64,000 nucleotides of DNA from Agreia sp. Leaf210 (GTDB lineage Bacteria; Actinomycetota; Actinomycetes; Actinomycetales; Microbacteriaceae): NCBI RefSeq assembly GCF_001421485.1, contig NZ_LMKK01000001.1, positions 1,164,361 to 1,228,360 of the forward strand. The letters are read 5' to 3'. The number at the start of each line of letters is the position of its first letter. Within the stretch, counting starts at the first letter, position 1. Below the pieces are notes generated by a model that worked only from the letters and a program-made list of their open reading frames with translations, did not search any database and was not told the DNA's origin. Positions 34,047-42,550 of the stretch are shown here, piece by piece. The position numbers were made by a program, and so were the translations under genes.

Positions 34047-35426
34047 CTAGACGGCCAGGGTCGGCGACGCGGATGCCGCTGCGCGGGCCGCCGCCGGCAG
34101 AGCGTCGAGGATGCGACCGATGGCCTGCTCGTCGTGAGCAGCCGACACGAACCACGCCTCGAACACCGATGGCGGCAGCGAGACTCGCGACTCGAGCATC
34201 GAATGGAAGAACGCGGGGTACCGGAACACCTCTTGCCGCTGCACATCGGCGTAGGTGCGCGGCGAGCCACCCGCCGGGGGCGTGTAGTCGCCGAACACGA
34301 AGCTGAACAGGTTGCCGGCACGCTGCACAGAGTGCGTGACCCCGACATCGGCCAGGGCTTCGGACACCGACGACGACAGCAGATCTGCGGTGGCGTCGAG
34401 ACGCGCGTAGACGGATGCGTCGGCCAGCGTCAGCGTGGCGATTCCGGCGGCGACGGCCACGGGGTTCCCCGAGAGCGTTCCAGCCTGGTAGACCGGCCCG
34501 AGGGGCGCGAGGAAGTCCATGACATCGGCCCGTCCGCCGAGCGCCGCCAGGGGCATGCCGCCGCCGATGACCTTGCCGTAGGTCACGAGGTCGGGGACAT
34601 ATGAATGGGACACCGCCGCATCCGACCCCGCGGCGGCCTGCGCCTCGGACTCGAGCGCCCAGTAGCCAGCGGGGTGCACGCGGAAACCGGTGAGCACCTC
34701 GTCGATGATGAGCAGGGCGCCGTTCTCGTGGGCGATGGCCGACAGCGCGGCGTTGAATCCGGAATCCGGCGCCACCACACCCATGTTGGCGGCTGCGGCC
34801 TCGGTGATTATCGCGGCGATGCGGCCGGGGTGCAGCGCGAAGGCCTCGCGCACCGCGTCGAGGTCGTTGTACGGCAGCACGAGAGTGAGCGCCGCGGTAG
34901 CGGCGGGCACGCCGGCGGAGGCGGGCAGCCCCAGCGTGGCGAGACCCGAGCCGGCTTCGGCCAGCAGCGAGTCGGAGTGCCCGTGATAGTGACCGGCGAA
35001 CTTGATGAGCACGTCGCGCCCCGTGAATCCGCGGGCGAGACGGATGGCCGTCATCGTGGCCTCGGTGCCGGTGGAGACGAGGCGGATCTTCTCGATCGGC
35101 GACTGTCCGCCGCTCGTGACGCGGGCGCGCACGAGTTCGGCGAGCTCGGTCTCGCCCGGCGTCGAGGCGCCGAACGAGAGGCCGCGACCGGCGGCATCCT
35201 GAACGGCCGCGACGACCTCGGGATGCGCGTGGCCGAGAATCGCGGGGCCCCAGCTCGAGACGAGATCGACGTACTGCGTGCCGTCTGAGTCGGTGACGTA
35301 CGGGCCCTTCGCCTCGACGAGGAAGCGCGGGGTGCCGCCCACCGAGCGGTAGGCACGCACGGGCGAGTTGACGCCGCCGGGAATGCTGAGGCGAGCGCGG
35401 TCGAAGAGTTCGTCGTTGCGGGTCAT
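34047..35426 (-). CDS. hemL: Glutamate-1-semialdehyde 2,1-aminomutase
   Basis: This 459-residue class III aminotransferase-type enzyme converts glutamate-1-semialdehyde to 5-aminolevulinate in haem synthesis. Features are [12 protein letters not shown] at the start, [50 protein letters not shown] and the PLP lysine in [16 protein letters not shown]. Length is standard. The ATG at 35426 is 3 bp after the hemB stop with an AGGGAG site, so it is the second gene of a hemB-hemL operon. No unrelated gene intervenes. Confidence 0.95.
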   Translation of the reverse strand: MTRNDELFDRARLSIPGGVNSPVRAYRSVGGTPRFLVEAKGPYVTDSDGTQYVDLVSSWGPAILGHAHPEVVAAVQDAAGRGLSFGASTPGETELAELVRARVTSGGQSPIEKIRLVSTGTEATMTAIRLARGFTGRDVLIKFAGHYHGHSDSLLAEAGSGLATLGLPASAGVPAATAALTLVLPYNDLDAVREAFALHPGRIAAIITEAAAANMGVVAPDSGFNAALSAIAHENGALLIIDEVLTGFRVHPAGYWALESEAQAAAGSDAAVSHSYVPDLVTYGKVIGGGMPLAALGGRADVMDFLAPLGPVYQAGTLSGNPVAVAAGIATLTLADASVYARLDATADLLSSSVSEALADVGVTHSVQRAGNLFSFVFGDYTPPAGGSPRTYADVQRQEVFRYPAFFHSMLESRVSLPPSVFEAWFVSAAHDEQAIGRILDALPAAARAAASASPTLAV

Positions 35427-35429
35427 GGG

Positions 35430-36416
35430 TCAGTCTCCCTGTCGAAGGGTCGTGGCGAGCTCTGTCGCCCAGTAGGTGAGCACGGCGTCGGCGCCGGCCC
35501 GTTTGATGCTGAGAACCGATTCGAGGATGGCGCGGTCCCGGTCGATCCAGCCGTTGGCGGCGGCGGCCTCGATCATCGCGTACTCCCCCGACACCTGATA
35601 GGCCCAGACCGGAACCGGCGACCAGGCCGAGACGTCGGCGAGCACGTCGAGGTAGCTGCCGGCGGGCTTCACCATCACGACGTCGGCACCCTCGGCGACG
35701 TCGAACTGCGCCTCGCGCAGACCCTCGCGGCGGTTGGCCGGGTCGAGCTGGTAGCTGCGGCGGTTGCCGGTGAGCGTCGACTCGACGGCCTCGCGGAACG
35801 GCCCATAGTAAGCGGAGGCGTACTTCGCCGAGTAGGCGAGCACGGCCACGTCACTGCGTCCTGCATCGTCGAGGGCGTAGCGCACAGCGGCGACCTGGCC
35901 GTCCATCATGCCCGAGAGGCCGAGCAGCGCAGATCCCGCGTCGGCCTGCGCCAGCGCCATGTCCTGGTACCTCAGCAGCGTGGCGTCGTTGTCGACCCGC
36001 CCATCGGCATCCAGGACGCCGCAGTGGCCGTGGTCGGTGAACTCGTCGAGGCAGAGGTCGGTCTGCACCACGAGGCTGTCGCCGACCTCGGATGCGATCA
36101 CCCGGGTCGCCTGGTTAAGGATGCCGTCGGGGTCGGTCGCGCCGGTACCGGTGGCGTCGCGATGCTCGGGCACACCGAAGAGCATGACTCCCCCGATGCC
36201 CGCGGCGGCGGCCTCGGCCACGACGCTTTTGACCGAGTCGAGGGTGTGCTGCACGACCCCGGGCATGGAGTTCAGCGGGCGCGGCTCTGAGCCTTCGCGC
36301 ACGAAGAGGGGCAGCACGAGGTCGGCGGGGTGGAGCCGGGTCTCGGCTACCTGGCGACGGAGGGCGGGGGTGGCACGAAGACGGCGCGCACGCGCGACGG
36401 GAAAGCCGGAAGTCAT
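35430..36416 (-). CDS. hemB: Delta-aminolevulinic acid dehydratase (porphobilinogen synthase)
   Basis: This 328-residue TIM-barrel enzyme joins two 5-aminolevulinates to porphobilinogen. The Schiff-base lysines are in [14 protein letters not shown] and [11 protein letters not shown]. The metal segment reads [14 protein letters not shown], so two of the three zinc cysteines are kept and the middle one is Asp, a mixed type seen in actinobacteria. The start ATG at 36416 is seven bases after TAGGCT, suggesting a leaderless mRNA. Upstream in-frame codons have no ribosome site. Confidence 0.95.
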   Translation of the reverse strand: MTSGFPVARARRLRATPALRRQVAETRLHPADLVLPLFVREGSEPRPLNSMPGVVQHTLDSVKSVVAEAAAAGIGGVMLFGVPEHRDATGTGATDPDGILNQATRVIASEVGDSLVVQTDLCLDEFTDHGHCGVLDADGRVDNDATLLRYQDMALAQADAGSALLGLSGMMDGQVAAVRYALDDAGRSDVAVLAYSAKYASAYYGPFREAVESTLTGNRRSYQLDPANRREGLREAQFDVAEGADVVMVKPAGSYLDVLADVSAWSPVPVWAYQVSGEYAMIEAAAANGWIDRDRAILESVLSIKRAGADAVLTYWATELATTLRQGD

Positions 36417-36423
36417 GGGTTCC

Positions 36424-36429
36424 AGCCTA
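36424..36429 (-). promoter_or_regulatory. -10 box TAGGCT, promoter of hemB-hemL
   Basis: TAGGCT is followed by seven bases and the ATG at 36416. Confidence 0.5.
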
Positions 36430-36581
36430 TCTTCGTGCACTGGGCAGGAGCCCGGCGAGCGTCGTCTTGTCACATCCTTCAACAGGATGGATTCGAAACG
36501 CGCCGCGGCTTTGACTGCAACACGCGGAGTGGTATCGAGAATCACCTGTTGAACGCGACTTCGGCCATCGGCGACACCCGA

Positions 36582-36758
36582 CTAGCCCAGTCGCTTGCCC
36601 TCCGGAAAGAGTTCAGCCCATTCCTTCTGCGATCGCGCGTGCGCGCTCTCGGGAGACTGACCCGACCGTATCCGAGACTCGGCGTAGGCGGCACTGCCCC
36701 GACGAATCCAGTCGGGTAGCTCGTCGTCGTGTATCGACTGAAGTCGAATAGCGCTCAT
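36582..36758 (-). pseudogene. N-terminal fragment of a GNAT acetyltransferase (58 codons)
   Basis: The frame from ATG 36758 to TAG 36582 encodes MSAIRLQSIHDDELPDWIRR, then SAAYAESRIRSGQSPESAHARSQKEWAELFPEGKRLG. This matches the helical N-terminal piece of actinobacterial GNAT acetyltransferases, which normally run to about 170 residues. The acetyl-CoA-binding part is missing, and no recognisable continuation follows the stop. A TAAACT box six bases before the ATG is intact. I call it a truncated gene; a short functional protein is less likely. It lies between hemD and hemB. Confidence 0.55.
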
Positions 36759-36764
36759 TCGGCG

Positions 36765-36770
36765 AGTTTA
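36765..36770 (-). promoter_or_regulatory. -10 box TAAACT upstream of the GNAT fragment
   Basis: TAAACT is followed by CGCCGA and the ATG at 36758, the same arrangement as at intact leaderless genes. Confidence 0.45.
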
Positions 36771-36796
36771 AGTCGGCGATGCTGTGCGCCCGGTGG

Positions 36797-37588
36797 CTAT
36801 TCGCCGTCGGACTTCTGCGCCTTTGCCACGTCGACGATGGCGTCGATCAGCGACACCGCACTGCGCTCCTTCGCCACGAGGTCGACGCGCACACCGTAAG
36901 ACTCGGCGTCGCGGGCCGTCTGCGGGCCGATGGCCGCGACGATCGTGGTCTCGGGAAGGGTGCCGAACTGCAGCTGCACCTGCTCCGCGACACTTCCCGA
37001 CGTGACGAAGACGGCCTTGAACTCTCCGGCCTGAATGTCGCGAATGATCGCCTCGTCGACCGGAACACCGATGGTTCTGTAGGCGACGACCGATTCGACG
37101 GTGTGACCGCGAGCGATGAGACCCTCGGTGAGAACAGGCTTGGCGATGTCGCTGCGCAGCGTGAGAATGCGCAGCTCTGCGCCGTACTGCTCGAACTGGG
37201 CGAGCTCGCGCAGCAGTCCTTTGGCCGAGTTGTCCTCCGGCGGAACGAGGTCGACCTGGTAGCCGGCCGCCGTGAGGGCCGCCGCGGTCGTCTCTCCGAC
37301 GGCCGCGATGTGCGTCGATGCCGGAACAGTGGCCTGATGGGCCGAGAGAACGTCGACGGTGGTGGCGCTCGTGACAGTCAGCCAGTCGAAGGCACCGTCG
37401 GCCAGCGAAGCCAGGGCCACATTCAGGGCCTCGTCGTCTGCCGCGGGGGCGAAGTTGATCATGGGGGCGACGACGGGCGTCGCGCCCGCCGCGCGCAGAT
37501 CGGATGCCACGCCGTGGCCCCACGGGCCACCTCGCGGAACCAGCACGCGCCATCCGCCGAGCGGACGATTGCTCCACGGCGTCATCAT
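36797..37588 (-). CDS. hemD: Uroporphyrinogen-III synthase
   Basis: This is a 263-residue protein that cyclises hydroxymethylbilane with inversion of ring D. HemD is weakly conserved, but the two-domain pattern is clear: WRVLVPRGGPWGHGVASDLRAAGA at the start, DWLTVTSATTVDVL near 69-82, TIVAAIGPQTARDAESYGVRVD near the end. The start overlaps the hemC stop by 4 bp, which fixes the assignment. It is a stand-alone HemD, not fused to a methyltransferase or regulator. Confidence 0.88.
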   Translation of the reverse strand: MMTPWSNRPLGGWRVLVPRGGPWGHGVASDLRAAGATPVVAPMINFAPAADDEALNVALASLADGAFDWLTVTSATTVDVLSAHQATVPASTHIAAVGETTAAALTAAGYQVDLVPPEDNSAKGLLRELAQFEQYGAELRILTLRSDIAKPVLTEGLIARGHTVESVVAYRTIGVPVDEAIIRDIQAGEFKAVFVTSGSVAEQVQLQFGTLPETTIVAAIGPQTARDAESYGVRVDLVAKERSAVSLIDAIVDVAKAQKSDGE

Positions 37589-38517
37589 GCAGCCCCTCCG
37601 AGCGGAGCCAGCTCGGCTGCGCCGTCTTCGAGGAGTTGGGCGGCAACCGCGGCGCCGAGCGCCTCGGCCACCACACCATCATCGATACCGGTGAGCGTCG
37701 CGCTGCGGGTGCATCCGAGCTCGGCCTCGCCAGACGGGTCGTAGACGACAGCGGTGAGAACGAGAAGGTCGCCGTCGAGAGTGGCGTGCGCGCCGATCGG
37801 CGCCGCGCACCCGGCTTCAAGGGTGGCGAGAACAGATCTTTCGGCTCGAACAGCGGTGCGTGTCAGCCCGTGTTCGATGCTCAACAGCTCAGTGATGTCG
37901 TCTCCTTCTCGCGCCTCGATGGCGAGAGCGCCTTGGCCGGGCGCGGTCGGCCACAGCTCAAGATCAAAGAACTCCGACGCCTCCGCCAGCCGACCCAGTC
38001 GTTCGAGTCCGGCTGCAGCCAACACGACGCCGTGAAGGTCTCCCCGTTCAACCGATCGTAGTCGTGTGTCGACATTCCCTCGAATATCTACGACCTCCAG
38101 ATCAGGACGAAGTGATAACAATTGGGCTCGACGGCGCGGAGAACCGGTTCCCACTCGAGCACCCTCGGGCAGATCGGCGAGCGAGACGCCGCCCTGCGTG
38201 CAGAGAACATCGCGCGCATCTTCTCTCTCGGGAACCCCGCCGATCACGAGGCCAGGATAGGCCGCCGTCGGAAGATCTTTGAGAGAGTGCACGATCAGAT
38301 CGACCTCGCCGCGCGTCAAAGCCTCACGCAGAGCACTCGCGAAGACACCCGTTCCACCCAGCGACGCCAGCGATTCCTTCGACGTGTCGCCCTCTGTCTT
38401 GATGATCACGAGTTCGGTCGGAACGCCCGTCGCCGCGGTGATCTGGTCGGCGACCATGCCCGTCTGGGCGCGCGCGAGCGCGCTGCCACGGGTGGCGATG
38501 CGAAGTATTCGGGTCAA
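37585..38517 (-). CDS. hemC: Hydroxymethylbilane synthase (porphobilinogen deaminase)
   Basis: This 310-residue enzyme links four porphobilinogens to hydroxymethylbilane. Motifs are RIATRGSALARAQ at the start, HSLKDLPT, GTGSPRRRAQLL and the dipyrromethane cofactor cysteine in LEAGCAAPIGAHA (near 245). The start codon is TTG at 38517, the only one that gives the conserved N-terminus. It follows cpfC by 31 bp and overlaps hemD by 4 bp. Confidence 0.95.
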   Translation of the reverse strand: MTRILRIATRGSALARAQTGMVADQITAATGVPTELVIIKTEGDTSKESLASLGGTGVFASALREALTRGEVDLIVHSLKDLPTAAYPGLVIGGVPEREDARDVLCTQGGVSLADLPEGARVGTGSPRRRAQLLSLRPDLEVVDIRGNVDTRLRSVERGDLHGVVLAAAGLERLGRLAEASEFFDLELWPTAPGQGALAIEAREGDDITELLSIEHGLTRTAVRAERSVLATLEAGCAAPIGAHATLDGDLLVLTAVVYDPSGEAELGCTRSATLTGIDDGVVAEALGAAVAAQLLEDGAAELAPLGGAA

Positions 38518-38548
38518 GACAGAAGAGCTTTCAGGATGGAACGAAGGG

Positions 38549-39712
38549 TTAGGGCGCGAGTCCGGAGATCGCGGGCTTGAACCCCAAGCGTACGTTCTCG
38601 CAGCAACCCGGGCGGCACACGTCGTACCACGGTCCGAGTTTCGTGACTGCCGGACGCTCCTCAGCGGGCGTAGCCTGCACCCGTTCGAGAACGAGATCGA
38701 CGAGCCCTGAGACGTAGGCGGGGTGGATGCCCGGGGTCGGCACCCGCACGGCCGCGAGGCCGGCTTCGGAGGCCGACGTCAGGGCCTCGTTGTCGAGGTC
38801 CCACTTCACCTCCATGTGGTCGCTGACGAAACCGAGGGGCACGATGATGACAGCCCGGATGCCGCGGGCCGGCAATTCGGCGATCGCATCGTTGATGTCA
38901 GGCTCGAGCCACGGCATCGAGGGCGGGCCGCTGCGCGACTGGAACACGAGCTGCCAGGGGGCACTGGACTCGGCCGCGAGCATAACGGCCTCGGCGACCG
39001 CGAGGTGCTGGGCCTGATAGGCGCCGCCCTCGCCGAAGCCACGGGCCTCGGGGCCCGAGCGTGCGGCATCCGTCGACGGGATCGAGTGCGTCGAGAACAG
39101 AACCTCGACCTCGGTCTCGAGGTTGAGGTCGGGCATCTGATTGGCCAACTCGACGAAGCCCTCGCGCACGCCCTCGATGAAGGGCTCGACGAAGCCGGGG
39201 TGGTCGAAGAACTGGCGCACCTTGTCGATCTGGAGCACGTCGCCGAGCCCCGACTCATCGAGCGCCATCGCGAAGTCCTCGCGGTACTGGCGGCAGCTCG
39301 AATACGAGCTGTAGGCGCTGGTCGCGATGGCGATCAGCTTTTTGTGGCCGGCATCGGATGCCTCGCGCAGCGCGTCGGCGAGGTACGGGTCCCAGTTGCG
39401 GTTGCCCCAGATCACCGGCAGGTTGAGCCCGCGGCGGTCTACCTCGGCCTGCAGAGCAATCTGCAGCGCACGGTTCTGCGCGTTGATCGGGCTGATGCCG
39501 TCGAACGCACGGTAGTGGTGAGCGACCTCTTCGAGCCGCTCTTCGGGGATACCCCGGCCGCGCGTGACATTGCGCAGGAAGGGAATGACGTCGTCTTGCC
39601 CCTCGGGTCCGCCGAACGAGGCCAGCAGAATCGCGTCGTACTGCGTCGGCTCGGTGACGTGCTCGGGGCCTTCGGCCGCGGCATGCGTCGCGTTGCGTAC
39701 CAACTCGCTCAC
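38549..39712 (-). CDS. cpfC: Coproporphyrin III ferrochelatase
   Basis: This 387-residue chelatase inserts iron into coproporphyrin III in the coproporphyrin-dependent haem pathway of Gram-positives (formerly hemH). Features are YDAILLASFGGPEG, WGNRNWDPYLADAL, SAYSSYSSCRQYRED, and HSIPSTDAARSG with the catalytic His. The C-terminal CRPGCCEN (Cys366, 370, 371) fits the [2Fe-2S] cluster found in actinobacterial ferrochelatases. The GTG at 39712 overlaps the chdC stop. Confidence 0.94.
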   Translation of the reverse strand: MSELVRNATHAAAEGPEHVTEPTQYDAILLASFGGPEGQDDVIPFLRNVTRGRGIPEERLEEVAHHYRAFDGISPINAQNRALQIALQAEVDRRGLNLPVIWGNRNWDPYLADALREASDAGHKKLIAIATSAYSSYSSCRQYREDFAMALDESGLGDVLQIDKVRQFFDHPGFVEPFIEGVREGFVELANQMPDLNLETEVEVLFSTHSIPSTDAARSGPEARGFGEGGAYQAQHLAVAEAVMLAAESSAPWQLVFQSRSGPPSMPWLEPDINDAIAELPARGIRAVIIVPLGFVSDHMEVKWDLDNEALTSASEAGLAAVRVPTPGIHPAYVSGLVDLVLERVQATPAEERPAVTKLGPWYDVCRPGCCENVRLGFKPAISGLAP

Positions 39713-40434
39713 TGGAGCACCTCGATGACCTCGGCGGTGGTGATGCGGCGACCCGTGAAGAACGGGACCTCTTCTCTGACGTGACGACGGGCATCCGTCT
39801 GTCGCAGATCGCGCATGAGGTCGACCAGGTTCAGCAGGTTGTCGTCTTCGAGGCCGAGGATCCACTCGTAATCGCCGAGGGCGAACGAAGCCACCGTGTT
39901 GGCGAGGACGCTGCGGAACTGGCTGCCCTTGCGGCCATGCTCGCCGAGCATCGCGCGGCGCTCCTCCTCGGGCAGCAGGTACCACTCGTAGCTGCGCACG
40001 AACGGGTACACCGTGAGCCAGGCGGCGGGCTCCTTGCCACGCATGAACGCGGGCAGATGGTTCGAGCTGAACTCCGCGTCGCGGTGAACGCCCATGGCGT
40101 TCCAGGTGGGCAGCAGCGGCTGGATCAGGCCCGTGCGACGGAGCTCGCGGAGTGCCCACTGGAGCGTCTCGGGAACGGCGCCGTGCAGCCAGAACATGAC
40201 ATCGGCATCCGCTCTGAGACCGGAGACGTCGTAGAGGCCGCGCACGACGACACCCTCGGCCTCGACGATCGCGATGGCGTCGTCGAGCTGGCCGACGGCC
40301 CGTGCCACATCGTGTCCGTCGAGTGCGGTCGCTCGGTCGGGGTTGCGTCGGAAGACCGCCCACAGCGTGTAGCCGATGACCTCATCGGCGGGCGTGGTCG
40401 TCTGGTCGACTGTCGGGTCAGTCATGTTCCTCAT
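39709..40434 (-). CDS. chdC: Coproheme decarboxylase (HemQ/ChdC)
   Basis: This 241-residue protein of the chlorite-dismutase fold removes two propionate carboxyls from coproheme to give haem b. Family features are GYTLWAVFRR near 20-30, ADADVMFWLHG, FVRSYEWYLLPEEERRAMLGEHGRKG (Arg/Tyr/Lys of the active site, near 145-170), and FALGDYEWILGLEDD. It is followed directly by cpfC (4-bp overlap). Its presence shows that this organism uses the coproporphyrin route, with no protoporphyrin ferrochelatase step. Confidence 0.94.
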   Translation of the reverse strand: MRNMTDPTVDQTTTPADEVIGYTLWAVFRRNPDRATALDGHDVARAVGQLDDAIAIVEAEGVVVRGLYDVSGLRADADVMFWLHGAVPETLQWALRELRRTGLIQPLLPTWNAMGVHRDAEFSSNHLPAFMRGKEPAAWLTVYPFVRSYEWYLLPEEERRAMLGEHGRKGSQFRSVLANTVASFALGDYEWILGLEDDNLLNLVDLMRDLRQTDARRHVREEVPFFTGRRITTAEVIEVLQ

Positions 40435-40508
40435 TCACTTGCTCGGCGAAGTCGCCGCTCGGCTGGTTCGGGCCGCCCGACGGACGGCGAGGATGAATGT
40501 GCGACGCG

Positions 40509-40859
40509 TCAGCGTCGGGAGATGAGTCGTACGGCGAGGAAGACTGCCCCGCCGACGGCTACCGCGATGCCGCCGATGCCCGCGGCCAAGGCCACCGGGT
40601 TCTCATCGCGCAGCACGCGGATCTTGTTGGAGATGTCGGCCGCAGCGAGCTTTGCCTGCTTCGGCACATTGAGCTTGTACTCGATGGCGTCGAGGGTCGA
40701 GGCGAGAGCTTCTCGGTTCTTCACGATGTCGGCGGCGAGTTCCGCGGAGCTGCGCTGCGGAGCCTCCGGCTTGCCGTCGCCCTGCAGGGCCGTCTTCGCC
40801 ATCTGGGTCGTGGCGCGAACCGCGGCGCCGTCGACGGGTGCGTCTTTCTTATCGCTCAT
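40509..40859 (-). CDS. DUF3618 domain membrane protein
   Basis: This is a 116-residue protein with the DUF3618 pattern (SSAELAADIVKNREALASTLDAIEYKLNVPKQ, about 37-68) and one C-terminal membrane span (NPVALAAGIGGIAVAVGGAVFLAVRLI). It overlaps the upstream holin-X-like gene by 4 bp. It is common in actinobacteria next to phage_holin_3_6-type and YtxH-type genes and is of unknown function, presumably an envelope protein. Confidence 0.82.
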   Translation of the reverse strand: MSDKKDAPVDGAAVRATTQMAKTALQGDGKPEAPQRSSAELAADIVKNREALASTLDAIEYKLNVPKQAKLAAADISNKIRVLRDENPVALAAGIGGIAVAVGGAVFLAVRLISRR

Positions 40860-41260
40860 CGGCCGAGTCCTTTGATCGCATTGACGTCTTTCTTGAGGCT
40901 GTCGACCGAGTTCTCGGGCACCGGAGGGATGCCCTTCTTGATCGCGCGCACACCGACGAGCACGAGGATCGCGACGATGATGAGCAGCACACCGGCCACG
41001 ATCAGAGCTGCCGCCCAGGGCTCGAACACGGTTGCGAGGCCCAGGACCGCCGCAGCGATCAGCACCGCGAGCGCGAAGAACCCGAGAAGCGCGGCTACGA
41101 CGAACAGAGCGGCGCCGACTCCGAGCTTGGAGAGCCGCGAGGTGATCTCGCGCTTCAGGCCCTCGATCTCGTCTTTGACGAGATTCACGAGCAGGCCGGG
41201 AAGCTCACCGAGGAGTTCGCCGAGCGACTTCTTGCGAGCCGGGTTGAGAGGGTTCGTCAC
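40856..41260 (-). CDS. Actinobacterial holin-X-type membrane protein (phage_holin_3_6 family)
   Basis: This 134-residue protein has an amphipathic N-terminal helix (LGELLGELPGLLVNLVKDEIEGLKREITSRL) followed by two membrane spans (about 50-75 and 80-105). The name of the family is historical; there is no lysin or phage gene nearby, so it is an ordinary envelope protein. It is 7 bp downstream of the YtxH-like gene and overlaps the DUF3618 gene by 4 bp. Confidence 0.82.
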   Translation of the reverse strand: MTNPLNPARKKSLGELLGELPGLLVNLVKDEIEGLKREITSRLSKLGVGAALFVVAALLGFFALAVLIAAAVLGLATVFEPWAAALIVAGVLLIIVAILVLVGVRAIKKGIPPVPENSVDSLKKDVNAIKGLGR

Positions 41261-41267
41261 GACGGGC

Positions 41268-41636
41268 CTACTCGTCGTCTGCCGTGGGGGCGGGCGTCGC
41301 CGGCTTCATCGTCGAGGTCTTGGCCGGCGTCTTGCTCGCGGCCGACTTCTTGCTCGCCGAACCGGCGGACTTCGAGCCCGCAGCCTTAGTGGGCGTGTCA
41401 TCGAGGTGCAGCAGCGAACGCACGGCCTTCTTGGTCGCGTTTCCTGCCTTCACCTGCACGGTGTCGACGCGCTGACCGGCGAATTCCTTGACCGCGCCCG
41501 CGACCTGCTGCACCGGAGCGAGGTTCCAGACCTTGTCTGCCCCCGACTTGATCTGCTCGTACCGTGGCCTGCCGGCACGCGAGCCGAGAACGTAGCCTGT
41601 GGCCAGACCGACCACCAAAATCAATTTGCCGCGCAT
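41268..41636 (-). CDS. YtxH-like protein with Lys/Ala-rich tail
   Basis: This 122-residue protein has a membrane-inserting N-terminus with glycine-zipper spacing (GKLILVVGLATGYVLGSRAGRPRYEQI) and a repetitive Lys/Ala/Ser/Thr tail (KSAGSASKKSAASKTPAKTSTMKPATPA), which is likely disordered. It heads the three-gene membrane block. The ATG at 41636 follows GGAG. Function is unknown. Confidence 0.75.
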   Translation of the reverse strand: MRGKLILVVGLATGYVLGSRAGRPRYEQIKSGADKVWNLAPVQQVAGAVKEFAGQRVDTVQVKAGNATKKAVRSLLHLDDTPTKAAGSKSAGSASKKSAASKTPAKTSTMKPATPAPTADDE

Positions 41637-41777
41637 AACGACTCCGATCCCTAGAGAGTTGGCGTGAGCTATAAGCGTAGACCTTGCCGCCTGTGCGGCG
41701 AATGGGATCCCTTTCGCTCGGCCGGTGTGTTAGGCGGGTGCTGCGAGCGCGACACCGTTCGCCGACGCGCTCGCTTC

Positions 41778-41783
41778 TATGCT
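41778..41783 (+). promoter_or_regulatory. -10 box TATGCT, leaderless promoter
   Basis: TATGCT is followed by GGCGCT and the ATG at 41790, which fixes the start of the phosphotransferase. Confidence 0.55.
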
Positions 41784-41789
41784 GGCGCT

Positions 41790-42521
41790 ATGGACGGACT
41801 TCTCTCGGGCGGCAACATGAACGTGGTCGAGCGTCGCGGCGACACGGTTCTTCGACAGGCCGGGCCCTGGACTCCCACCGTGCACCGCTACCTCGACTAC
41901 CTCGCCTTGGCGGGAATCGAGTGGGCGCCGCGACCGCTCGGTATCGAGGGAGAGCGCGAGCGGCTCTCGTTCATCGACGGCGACGTTCCGCTGTATCCGC
42001 TTCCGGAGTGGGTGTGGAGCGAGTCCCTGCTCGCCGAGTGCGCCGCCCGACTGCGCGAACTGCACGATGCGAGTATCGGCTTCGGTCTCGACGACGCCGT
42101 CTGGCAGTCGCGCGGCAAGGTTCCGGCCGAGGTGATCTGTCACAACGACTTCTCACCCCACAATCTGGCCTTCCGCGACGGACGCTTCGTGGGCGCCATC
42201 GACTTCGACATGTGCTCGCCTGGTCCACGCCTGTGGGACATCGCCTACTTCGCGACCCGCATCGTTCCCCTGACCGGCTCGACACCCGAGGGGGCGCCCG
42301 GCATGGAGGAGGCGCGGCGCCGCGTGGGCATCATCCTCGAGGCGTACGGCTCCGACGCGAGTTGGGACGACGTGCTTCGCGTGGCGATCATCCGGCTCGT
42401 CGATCTGGCGCAGATGTCGATCGAGAAGGCAGAGGAGCTGTCTAAACCGCACCTTCTCGACGAGGCCGCGTACTACGAGGCCGAGGCTCAATACCTGCGC
42501 GGGGTGCGCAAGGCCGGCTGA
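41790..42521 (+). CDS. Phosphotransferase of the aminoglycoside phosphotransferase (APH) fold
   Basis: This is a 243-residue kinase-fold protein. The catalytic loop is ICHNDFSPHNLAF (near 118-130), and the metal Asp is in GAIDFDMCSPGPRLWDIAYFA (near 136-156). The N-terminal ATP lobe is reduced. Such proteins phosphorylate small alcohols or antibiotics; nothing points to resistance here. A TATGCT box six bases before ATG 41790 gives the start. It lies on the plus strand within the mostly minus-strand haem region. Confidence 0.83.
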   Translation: MDGLLSGGNMNVVERRGDTVLRQAGPWTPTVHRYLDYLALAGIEWAPRPLGIEGERERLSFIDGDVPLYPLPEWVWSESLLAECAARLRELHDASIGFGLDDAVWQSRGKVPAEVICHNDFSPHNLAFRDGRFVGAIDFDMCSPGPRLWDIAYFATRIVPLTGSTPEGAPGMEEARRRVGIILEAYGSDASWDDVLRVAIIRLVDLAQMSIEKAEELSKPHLLDEAAYYEAEAQYLRGVRKAG

Positions 42522-42550
42522 GCAACCTGCGTCATCGGTCGACGGCCGGG

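Noticed and set aside
36330-36719. Open frame of 129 codons on the plus strand across the hemB start region
   Set aside because: It has no ribosome site or motif and overlaps the hemB promoter and the GNAT fragment, which have better support.
40509-41636. Prophage remnant suggested by a holin-type protein
   Set aside because: The actinobacterial holin-X family is a chromosomal membrane protein family with a DUF3618 partner, and there is no lysin, integrase or structural gene.
41790-42521. Aminoglycoside resistance gene
   Set aside because: The APH fold is shared by many metabolic kinases, and the sequence lacks features of a known resistance subfamily.
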